From contig JABCZK010000026.1 of NCBI GenBank assembly GCA_013289695.1, forward strand, positions 1 through 61,763: 61,763 bases of DNA, in the 5' to 3' direction. The position numbers and the translations under genes are program-made. Numbering within the stretch: the first letter of the stretch is position 1; each line of letters begins with the position of its first letter. Of this stretch, positions 54,523 to 61,763 are shown piece by piece. The notes beneath the pieces are model-generated. The model was given only the letters and a program-made list of their open reading frames with translations. It had not been told where the DNA came from and did no database searches. Origin of the DNA: Acidobacteriota bacterium. Lineage in GTDB: Bacteria > Acidobacteriota > Terriglobia > Acidiferrales > UBA7541.

Positions 54523-54914
54523 TCTATTCCAAGGGCGATATTTAGCTTCGCTCAGACAGTTGGCCGCGAACCCTCCGACGACGCCAACGGCTTCGAACCA
54601 AGCGCGAGAGCTCGTCCCAGTACTGCCCTTCGAGCAGCTTCCTTCTTTCCTGTCAGATCGCCCTTCGACCGCAGGCACCCCGGGCATTGACGCACCGGCA
54701 TCCCGCCATCCGTCGCGTCCAACAAAAAAGTGGGCTTGCGCCCACTGGCTCATGCGACCTGTCTGGAAGCAACCCAGTATAATTTCAAGCGGCCAAAAAG
54801 GCAAGAACAGCCGCGACGCCGTCTGGCCGCCAGATTCATCGAACCAGGAACGGATCGCGAAATGTTTGTATTTGGAACGACTGCCGAGTCAAACAACATT
54901 CGCCGTCGCCACAA

Positions 54915-54952
54915 AAAAAGGCCACCCGGTCGCAACTCCGGGGGGCCTTTTT
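54915..54952 (-). terminator. intrinsic terminator after skp
   Basis: A long stem (AAAAAGGCCACCCGG pairing with CCGGGGGGCCTTTTT, one mismatch) with an 8-base loop and T runs on both strands lies between the skp stop (54993) and rimP. It ends the minus-strand skp transcript and would also stop plus-strand transcription. Confidence 0.85.
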
Positions 54953-54992
54953 CATTTAGCGGCCGGGCAACAATAATCGTTGCGCTGCGAAA

Positions 54993-55622
54993 TTACTGCT
55001 GCGGCGGTGTAGCTGGCTTGGGAGCCGGTGCACGCTGCGGCGCGGGGGTCCGCGGAGTTGTGGCCGCGGCCTTGGCCGGGTAGCTCTGGTCGAACAAACG
55101 AATAATTTCCTGCGTGACGTCCACCGAATTCGCCGCGAAGATCACCGGCGAAGTCTGCCCGGATCGATCCAGAATCACGGTGAACGCGTTGTCGCGGGCG
55201 TATTTGCTCAGCACGTCAATCATCCGGCGGCCGATGCGGTCCACAATCTCGCGCTGCGCTTCGTTGAAATCATCCTGAGCGTCTTGCGATCTCCGTTGGA
55301 ACGTGCGCTGGAGCTGTTCGCCCTCCCGTTGCAGCCGCGCTTTTTCATCGTCGCTCAGCGTGGTCTGTCCGGTGCGCAATCTGGTCTGGATATCTTCCAT
55401 CTGCTTCTGCATGTTGGAAAGCTCGGTCTGCCGGGGCGCGAATTGCGATTGCAATTCCGCCGCCGCCTGCTTCCCTTCCGCCGTGCTGGTGATCGCTACC
55501 TGTACGTCAATCACGCCTACTTTGCTTGCTGCTGCCGCGACGGACGCGCCGCCCGTCTGCGCCCACACGGCGGGAACCATCAACATCGCCGCCAGGGCCG
55601 GAACTGCGAATCGAATCTTCAT
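54993..55622 (-). CDS. skp: OmpH/Skp-family periplasmic chaperone
   Basis: The 209-residue chaperone holds unfolded outer-membrane proteins in the periplasm. Signal peptide 1-21 is followed by KVGVIDVQVAITSTAEGK, long coiled-coil helices (about 55-125) and the closing strands AFTVILDRSGQTSPVIFAANSVDVTQEII. A Pro/Ala-rich tail of 35 residues follows. TAAGGAG five bases before the ATG fixes the start. It lies downstream of bamA with one large gene in between; bamA-skp adjacency is common. Confidence 0.92.
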   Translation of the reverse strand: MKIRFAVPALAAMLMVPAVWAQTGGASVAAAASKVGVIDVQVAITSTAEGKQAAAELQSQFAPRQTELSNMQKQMEDIQTRLRTGQTTLSDDEKARLQREGEQLQRTFQRRSQDAQDDFNEAQREIVDRIGRRMIDVLSKYARDNAFTVILDRSGQTSPVIFAANSVDVTQEIIRLFDQSYPAKAAATTPRTPAPQRAPAPKPATPPQQ

Positions 55623-55889
55623 TCTCACTCCTTAAAGTAGATAGTCTTTCGGATGCCGGTGCCAGGAACTGTGCCGCATATCATGCAGGACACAAATCGG
55701 AGATTATAGCTGTCGCCCGAGAAGCCGGTCAATCGCTTTCGCGTCGCCTGCCGGTTGCGCCCCATGCAACCGCTCGCCTGTGAGATGCATTCGCGGAACG
55801 CATGGTTGGTCTAGGCCGCGCCGCTACCCGAGCGCTCACCCGCGTCGCCCGCCTCGATCGCCAACCTCGCACCGCGATTCCGGTCTCGG

Positions 55890-58800
55890 CTAATTCGGCA
55901 GCGGCACCAGCAGAATGCGGTTATTTGCCTGGTCAACCTGTACCGCGAGATTGAGCCGCGGATCGATCTGCAGCGAATTCACGCCCAGAACCACGGATGA
56001 CGACTGGGGCTGCACGGCGCCAATGTCGAGAATCTCCCGCACCTGCGGCACCGGGCAATTCGAAGCGACATTCGTAGACGGCAGACAAGCGTAGTCGAGA
56101 ATGGAGAGTGTGTTACTGGTCGCATTCGACGTGACCAAAGTGCTGGTGTTGAAATTGTAATCCACCGAACTTGGGTTAATACCCGTGCTGACAGTGAACT
56201 GCACGATGGATGTCAAAGGATCTACGAAAATCACGTCGTTCAGTGCGCTGTCCACAACCACGAAGACCTGATTCAGCGCATCGAATATCACCCCGGCGGG
56301 AAGCTGCACATTGAAGACGCGCGGAAGCGCCGTCCCGCCTCCCAGCGGGATTAATTGCACGTCACTGGCCTGCGCGGCGGCGACCGTAACGGCCGCGACA
56401 TCCTGTGTCGGATCATTGTTCGGAGCGGGATCGAATGCGACCCCCTGCGGTAGATAATCAACGGAGATGCTCCCGGCCGACGCGCCGGGAGCCACGCCAG
56501 CAACAATGAAACTGGAAAGTTCCCCCGAAAAATTGGGCCCCACAAGTACACTGTCCGTGATGCCAGCGAGCCCAGTGTCTTGATTGATCCCTACCCCGAT
56601 GGGCAGTGTTGCCGAGCCAAGTTCCACTGTCACCGGGCTATTGAATACCAGGTTGGCTCCCTTCTCATCGAGGACCGTCACGTCATTGCTGCCGTTATTG
56701 GCCACAACGGCCTGACCGGTCCGCGCCAGAATCGCCACGCCGTACGGCGTCGCACCGGTCGAGAAGAAGCTGGGCGATTGCGGCGTGATTTGCGAACCAT
56801 CCAGCAAGTTCACGACGGAAATGCTGTTGCTCCCGGAATTCGTCACCACCGCCTGATCCAGATAAGGATCCACAGCCACGCCCACGGGCGAGATGCCCAC
56901 CGCGACGGGCTGAATCACCGTGAGTTCGCTCACGTTTGAAATAGCCGTGCCCGTTTGCACGTACACGGCATAGCGCCGTGCGGTCGCGAGGTCGCTGGAT
57001 GGAATCGCAGCGGTAAGCTGACGGCTGCTCACAAAAGTGGCGGGCACCGCGGTGCCGTCCAGGAACACCTGCGAACCGCCGGTGAATCCATTACCAATAA
57101 TGGATAGAGTCAATCCCGCGGCCGGATTCTGCACAAACGTTGTGGAAGGGCTCATTTCCAGAATCTGCAGCGGGTTGGGCGTGGTGCTGGCCATGGGAAA
57201 AACCGAGACCGTATTGTTGCCGCGGTTGACGATGTAAGCCGTGTTGGTAAGGGGATTCACCGCCACCGCCTGCGGCGAGTTGAATCCCGCGACGGTCTGC
57301 AAAACCAGATTGTTCGCTAGGTCCAGCACGTATCCGTTGTTCGCGGTGCCGTTCACCACGATTCCGATGTTGGCGAGCGGATTTACCGCAGCGGCGACCA
57401 GCCCCAAATTAGTGAACGGAATTCCCCCTTGCGTAAACGTAACCGCGCCTACCCCTTGATTGAGCATGCTGAACAAGGAAGCCGACGGCGCGGCCGGCAC
57501 ATCGTTCGCACCCTGCGGATCAGCAAAAATCGCCACGTGTGTCGCGCCATTAATGCCGACGCCCTGCACGGTGCTTGAAATCGAAAGGCTGGCGATCACC
57601 GCCGGAGTGCGCCCCAAGTCGGCGGGATTCACGCCGGCACCGGGATTGCGCCCCAAATCCACGATGCTGATCGTGCCTGCGCCTCCCGGAGTAATCACGG
57701 CCCAGTTCAATTTCGGATCCACCGCGACATTGGGACTCGTGCCGGTGCCGATAGGCGTCAGCGTGCCTCCCAGATTTTCAACAAAAGCGGGAACACCGGA
57801 GGAAAAATCGAGAATGACAACGGTGTTGGTAGATTGGAAAGCCACCACCCCGCGATGCGTCAACGGATTGATGCCGATCGAGTAGGGCACAGGTGGGGCG
57901 TTGGGCGACGTATTCAGATTGGGCAGCGGATATGGCGCTCCCGCAAGCAACGTGGTCAAGTCGACCACCGTGAGGGTGTTGTCGCCGCTGTTGGTGACAA
58001 CCGCGATGTGATCGCCCAGCGCGCCTCCCGCCGTGGTGATTTGATCGTCAATCGCCACAGACGTGGGGGCGGTCCCCACGGCAAGGTTCGTAGTCGCCAG
58101 CGTCGTAAGATTCACGACGCTGACCGAGTTGCTCCCCGTATTGGCGATTACGGCCAGGTTCAACGCCGGATCAATGGCGATGCCCTGCGGCGATGCGCCT
58201 ACCGGGAAGCTGGAGCTTACTCCGGTAGAAATGTCGCTGGGCCGCGGTTCGACGGTGAGGTTCACGGCGGACATCGCCGGGTTCGGCGGCAGCACATCGT
58301 TGTTTTGCACAATCAGCGGATACTGCCCCGGCGCCGGCGCGCATGTGCCCGGTATCGTGACGCCCAGTTGCTGACTGCTTGTAGCCGTCGCCGCCACCCG
58401 CGAACTCGGCGTCGCTCCGTTACAATCAACAACCGTGCTCGACGAGAAAAATCCGCCAATCAGGTTCACGCCAGCCGTCCCGCCATTCGGCACGATCGTA
58501 TCCGGCACGAGCGCCACCACCGCGGGACGCGACGGCATTACCATCAGTCCGTTTGTTGGTCCGGTAAGAACATTCGATAGATCGCCGTTCTGCGCTTGGA
58601 CAACCATGGGGACGGGGCCCGCAGTAGCCAGTGGGGCCGCGGGAATCGTCGCATGCAGCAGCGTCGCGCTAAGAAACAACGTCGGCACTGCCGCGGGCGG
58701 CGTTCCGACCAGCACCACGCTATTCGAGGTGAAGTTTGCTCCGGTGAGAAATACCTCTTGCTGCGCCGATCCTTCCCCCACGATATTCGGCGTCGAAGAG

Positions 58801-59537
58801 CTGAGCGTCGGGGCGGCAGAAGTGATAATCGTGACCGCCGCAGTGCCGGACTCGGCCGGATCGAATCCCGAAACCGCCGTGATCGTCACGCTGCCCGGCG
58901 AATTACTTATCGGAGCGGTGTATTTGGCGGTGTTGCCATTTCCCCCACCCGACACAATAAAACCGTCCGTCACGCTGCCGTTCGCGATTCCATTCACTTC
59001 CCAGGTCACCGCCGTATTCGTCGTGCCGGTCACATTCGCAGTAAATGAGTAGGACTCCCCCGGCGCAATGGTGGCAGTGGAAGGCGAGACGGCCACGCGA
59101 ACCGAAGAATCAATGTGCACCACGCTGATGCCGAATATTTTCGTGTTGACCGTGCTGGTCGCCACCACATAAAAGTCGTTCGTGGGGGGCAGCGACGCCG
59201 GAGCGGTGTAAAAGCCTCCCGCCGGCGTGTTGGTCTGCCCGCTCGTGATGATTCCGTACCCAGTCGGCAATTGCGTGTCTCCGGTTGTGGGCGGGCTGCA
59301 AACCGTTGGCTGCAGGTTGGTCGGAGTGGGCGGCAAACAGATTTGCCAGGTCACCGACGTCGTTGGCGTTCCGGTGACGGTTGCTTGAAACTGCAACTGG
59401 CCGCCCAAGGGGACATCGGGGGTTGGCGGGCTTACCGTGACGCCCACGGGCGTGGAGTTCCCTCCGCAAGCCGACAGGAACGCGGATGCCGCGACGAACA
59501 GCGCCGTTGCGCCCAACCTCAATATCTTGTTGCGCAT
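55890..59537 (-). CDS. giant secreted lipoprotein with Ig-like, IPT and YVTN propeller repeats
   Basis: The 1215-residue protein has a lipoprotein signal ending FLSAC (Cys about 24). It then has two bacterial Ig-like domains (about 30-245), IPT/TIG domains (about 245-430; APTLSSSTPNIVGEG) and a long tract of YVTN-type repeats (about 435-1215; SVSVVNL, GTAPTSVAID, TNAYIVNRGNNTVSV), interrupted by another IPT near 800. Such proteins are probably surface-exposed binding or adhesion factors; no enzyme motif is visible. ATG 59537 gives the lipobox; 30 upstream residues are not used. It separates bamA from skp. Confidence 0.8.
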   Translation of the reverse strand: MRNKILRLGATALFVAASAFLSACGGNSTPVGVTVSPPTPDVPLGGQLQFQATVTGTPTTSVTWQICLPPTPTNLQPTVCSPPTTGDTQLPTGYGIITSGQTNTPAGGFYTAPASLPPTNDFYVVATSTVNTKIFGISVVHIDSSVRVAVSPSTATIAPGESYSFTANVTGTTNTAVTWEVNGIANGSVTDGFIVSGGGNGNTAKYTAPISNSPGSVTITAVSGFDPAESGTAAVTIITSAAPTLSSSTPNIVGEGSAQQEVFLTGANFTSNSVVLVGTPPAAVPTLFLSATLLHATIPAAPLATAGPVPMVVQAQNGDLSNVLTGPTNGLMVMPSRPAVVALVPDTIVPNGGTAGVNLIGGFFSSSTVVDCNGATPSSRVAATATSSQQLGVTIPGTCAPAPGQYPLIVQNNDVLPPNPAMSAVNLTVEPRPSDISTGVSSSFPVGASPQGIAIDPALNLAVIANTGSNSVSVVNLTTLATTNLAVGTAPTSVAIDDQITTAGGALGDHIAVVTNSGDNTLTVVDLTTLLAGAPYPLPNLNTSPNAPPVPYSIGINPLTHRGVVAFQSTNTVVILDFSSGVPAFVENLGGTLTPIGTGTSPNVAVDPKLNWAVITPGGAGTISIVDLGRNPGAGVNPADLGRTPAVIASLSISSTVQGVGINGATHVAIFADPQGANDVPAAPSASLFSMLNQGVGAVTFTQGGIPFTNLGLVAAAVNPLANIGIVVNGTANNGYVLDLANNLVLQTVAGFNSPQAVAVNPLTNTAYIVNRGNNTVSVFPMASTTPNPLQILEMSPSTTFVQNPAAGLTLSIIGNGFTGGSQVFLDGTAVPATFVSSRQLTAAIPSSDLATARRYAVYVQTGTAISNVSELTVIQPVAVGISPVGVAVDPYLDQAVVTNSGSNSISVVNLLDGSQITPQSPSFFSTGATPYGVAILARTGQAVVANNGSNDVTVLDEKGANLVFNSPVTVELGSATLPIGVGINQDTGLAGITDSVLVGPNFSGELSSFIVAGVAPGASAGSISVDYLPQGVAFDPAPNNDPTQDVAAVTVAAAQASDVQLIPLGGGTALPRVFNVQLPAGVIFDALNQVFVVVDSALNDVIFVDPLTSIVQFTVSTGINPSSVDYNFNTSTLVTSNATSNTLSILDYACLPSTNVASNCPVPQVREILDIGAVQPQSSSVVLGVNSLQIDPRLNLAVQVDQANNRILLVPLPN

Positions 59538-59630
59538 TTCTCTCACCCTCTCAACTGAATTCGCTGCGCGCCTCGGATGCCTTGGACTGCGTCGCATCCG
59601 ATCGTGCGTTCGCTTTACTCGTGCCAATTC

Positions 59631-61763
59631 CTAGAATGTCTTACCCACCGTAAAGCGGAAGGTATGCTGCGGCTCGATCAAGCCCGCTGGTATATGTTGC
59701 GTGTTCGCGACGATGAATGCCTGCAGCTGCGGCGCGATCTGCGTCTGGAGCACGCCCGGGGGCAGCGCGTTCTTCACTGCATCGCTCAGAGCGTATCCGC
59801 CGCTCAATCCGTTGATGGTGTCGTCCAGACGCAAATAGTTGTACGCATAATAAATACGGAACGGCGCATTCACGATCGGCAGGATCACGTCCAGCTCCAC
59901 GCCCGCCGAAGTGTGTATTTTGAAATTGGTGCCGGGATAGATCGGCAGATTGCTGGCGATCTTCAAGTTCGGAAAATCCGGATTCGGATATTGCTGCTGA
60001 TACAGCGTGACGGCCGAGGGATCCAGCGCCAATTGCGATTTCCGCAGGATGCCATTGACGCCGATGTCGTTGAATAATGTCAGCGTCACCGGCCCGGCAA
60101 TCGGAATGCGGTATTCCATGTTGCCTACGTTCTGAAAGTCGCCGCCCGGCCGCGTGGGCAGGAACTGGATCATCGGCACACCGATCGATTGCAGCGTCGG
60201 TTTTCCCTGCGCATTCAACACCGTGGGGTTGAAGAAGGTCACCGATTGCGTCGTGGGGTAAGGAATTTCCACGAAGGGCGAAATGGTATAGAAATTGAAC
60301 CCGCGCACGTCGTTTTCGCCGCCCAGAAAGAACCGGCTGAACGGCGGAACATTCGTCCCGTTGTAACCCGTGATCATTCCCGTCTGGAATTTCAGGCCAA
60401 TCACGTTGCGGCGCTTATTCACCGGATGGAAATAAGTCGTCACGAAGGAATTCGTAATGGTGTTGACGTTCCCTTGCAGCGGCCCGCCCTCAAATCCGAT
60501 CCCGTAATAAAAGCTCTTCCCGTTCGTCGGGTTTTGCGGATTGTTCACCGTGCTGTAGGAAACCGTCGCCGTGATCTTGCTCGACTCGATTCCGTTCAGC
60601 GCCGAAGGCCCGGCCAACCCCGTGAATTTAACGCTGTCGAACAATAATTGGGCGGAGGTGCTGAACGTCTGGATGTTTGTGGTGGAATAGCCATACGTGA
60701 TGCCCAGGCGCGTGAAGGAAAATCTCCGCAGCGGATAGCTCGCGAACACCGTCAAGCCCTTGGAGTTGGTCGTGTAGTTCTCTTGCAGCGCGGGATTGAT
60801 CGCGATTTCCTGGTTGTAGGCAATGCCCAGCTGTTTGGCCTGGTTGTAATCAAACTTCGTCGAAAAAATCGTGAAGCCGGTGGAAATCGGGCGATCAAAC
60901 AGATACGGCTCGGTGAAACCGAATCGCACGTCGCGTTGAAAACTGCCTACTTGCGCGGAAAGCGAAAGCGTCTCGCCCAGCCCAAGGAAATTGTTGGTGG
61001 TGTAGGATCCGCCGATGAACGTGCCGGCGATGCCGCTGACGCCGCCGTTAAAGCTGATGGACTGCTTGCCCTTTTCGTGCAGCTTGAGTTTGATGTCCAC
61101 CGTTCCGGCCTTCACGTTGCGTTTCAGCTCCGCGTTTTCCGGCTTGATGGTGTCGAAATAATTCAGCTGGTTCAGCCGCAATAGGCTGACCTCCCACAAA
61201 CGATTGTTGAATACTTGGCCTTCGTCCAGCAGCAACTCGCGCCGGATTACCTTGTCGCGCGTCGTGGTGTTTCCGGAAAACTCAATGCGCCGCACGAAGA
61301 ATTGCTTCTGCTGGTCGAATTCAATCGTCAGATCCACGACTTTCTTCGCGTCATTGATCTCGGTCAAGGGCGTGGCCACAAAGTCGATGTACCCGTACTC
61401 TCCGTAAAGCTTTTTGTAGTTGTCGAGGGCCTTGCGCAGCTTGTCCGCTGCGAGGATATCGCCTTCCTTCAGCGGAAAGGCGCGCGCCAGAACTTCGGAC
61501 TTGAACACCAGTCCCTGCTCGGGGTCGGAACTGCGAAACCGCAGGCTGCCCATGCGATACTGCGCGCCCTCATCAATCGTAATCGTGATGTCGGCGCGCT
61601 TGCCGTTCTTCGATCCAAATATCGGCCACGGCCCGGGGATGCCGCTACGCTTGTCATCGGATACTTTCACCACCGGATCGCTCACCGAGACCTTGAAATA
61701 TCCGTGGTCCTGGTAGATACCGTGGATGCCCACTCCCAGATCTTCATCCAGCTTGGCCTTGTC
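59631..61763 (-). CDS. bamA: outer membrane protein assembly factor BamA, N-terminus missing
   Basis: The frame is open to the window edge, giving the last 710 residues. BamA inserts beta-barrel proteins into the outer membrane. Visible are the final POTRA domains (RADITITIDEGAQYRMGSLR and KQFFVRRIEFSGNTTTRDKV, with ELLLDEGQVFN), then a 16-strand-type barrel with FGFTEPYLFDRP and the conserved FFLGGENDVRGF loop (the VRGF motif). The chain ends HTFRFTVGKTF, with terminal Phe. The missing part lies beyond base 61763. It heads the bamA-lipoprotein-skp string. Confidence 0.95.
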   Translation of the reverse strand, partial: DKAKLDEDLGVGIHGIYQDHGYFKVSVSDPVVKVSDDKRSGIPGPWPIFGSKNGKRADITITIDEGAQYRMGSLRFRSSDPEQGLVFKSEVLARAFPLKEGDILAADKLRKALDNYKKLYGEYGYIDFVATPLTEINDAKKVVDLTIEFDQQKQFFVRRIEFSGNTTTRDKVIRRELLLDEGQVFNNRLWEVSLLRLNQLNYFDTIKPENAELKRNVKAGTVDIKLKLHEKGKQSISFNGGVSGIAGTFIGGSYTTNNFLGLGETLSLSAQVGSFQRDVRFGFTEPYLFDRPISTGFTIFSTKFDYNQAKQLGIAYNQEIAINPALQENYTTNSKGLTVFASYPLRRFSFTRLGITYGYSTTNIQTFSTSAQLLFDSVKFTGLAGPSALNGIESSKITATVSYSTVNNPQNPTNGKSFYYGIGFEGGPLQGNVNTITNSFVTTYFHPVNKRRNVIGLKFQTGMITGYNGTNVPPFSRFFLGGENDVRGFNFYTISPFVEIPYPTTQSVTFFNPTVLNAQGKPTLQSIGVPMIQFLPTRPGGDFQNVGNMEYRIPIAGPVTLTLFNDIGVNGILRKSQLALDPSAVTLYQQQYPNPDFPNLKIASNLPIYPGTNFKIHTSAGVELDVILPIVNAPFRIYYAYNYLRLDDTINGLSGGYALSDAVKNALPPGVLQTQIAPQLQAFIVANTQHIPAGLIEPQHTFRFTVGKTF

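Noticed and set aside
1..61763. tRNA, rRNA, CRISPR, riboswitch, prophage or IS element
   Set aside because: No cloverleaf with a GTTCGA-type T-loop, no regular spaced repeats, no integrase or transposase reading frame was recognised by eye; very divergent cases could be missed.

Overview
The window is a 61.8 kb stretch of a GC-rich (roughly 60%) bacterial chromosome. It most likely comes from an Acidobacteriota (Terriglobia/Koribacter-like) genome. The reasons are a 1142-residue Oar-type TonB-dependent receptor with an N-terminal carboxypeptidase-regulatory fold, an ECF sigma factor ending in the GNSKSQ-type region 4, many secreted proteins of unknown function, a giant IPT/YVTN-repeat lipoprotein, and a short secreted protein whose LGDVAR motif I recall from that phylum. 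This assignment is inference from gene content. No rRNA, tRNA, CRISPR array, intact insertion sequence or phage gene was seen.

Layout. 1-3.1 kb: tail of a YeiH-type transporter, a HAD phosphatase coupled to a tiny membrane protein, and protocatechuate 3,4-dioxygenase (pcaHG). 3.4-8.8 kb: AsmA-like protein, an M28 glutamate-carboxypeptidase-II-like peptidase, a membrane-protein remnant and a secreted protein. 8.8-9.0 kb: clustered palindromes. 9-18.9 kb: secreted propeller-like protein, small secreted protein, ECF sigma factor, TonB-dependent receptor, methyltransferase and other unknowns. 19.1-24.4 kb: a minus-strand cluster of methyltransferase, radical SAM/SPASM protein, DoxX protein, GT2, CofC-like transferase and GT-C glycosyltransferase. 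This is the best candidate here for an undescribed pathway. 24.5-32.2 kb: Tat-exported transglutaminase, NTF2-like protein, SDR, single-domain response regulator, YCF48-like protein, TlpA-like thioredoxin, UPF0173 hydrolase and O-methyltransferase. 32.4-33.5 kb: a DUF433/DUF5615 toxin-antitoxin pair in which each gene carries one in-frame stop. 33.4-39.7 kb: proline dehydrogenase, trxB, mscL with a zinc ribbon, an APC-Usp transporter fusion, DUF971 and DUF2283.

39.7-44.1 kb holds a four-gene iron-uptake operon: an FTR1 permease fused to DUF2318, two FtsX/MacB-type permeases and an ATPase. It resembles the Campylobacter Ftr1/P19 ferrous-iron locus but lacks P19. Divergent from it, 44.2-47.5 kb encodes a secretin-family protein with about 360 residues of FG-GAP repeats inside the secretin region. 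47.5-54.5 kb is the conserved translation operon rimP-nusA-infB-DUF503-rbfA-truB on the minus strand. 55.0-61.8 kb holds skp and the C-terminal part of bamA, separated by a 1215-residue repeat lipoprotein.

Coupling by overlap is frequent: HAD/small membrane protein, methyltransferase/radical SAM, CofC-like/GT-C, permease/permease, antitoxin/toxin and DUF503/rbfA. All functions are read from motifs and from memory of the families. No database search was run.
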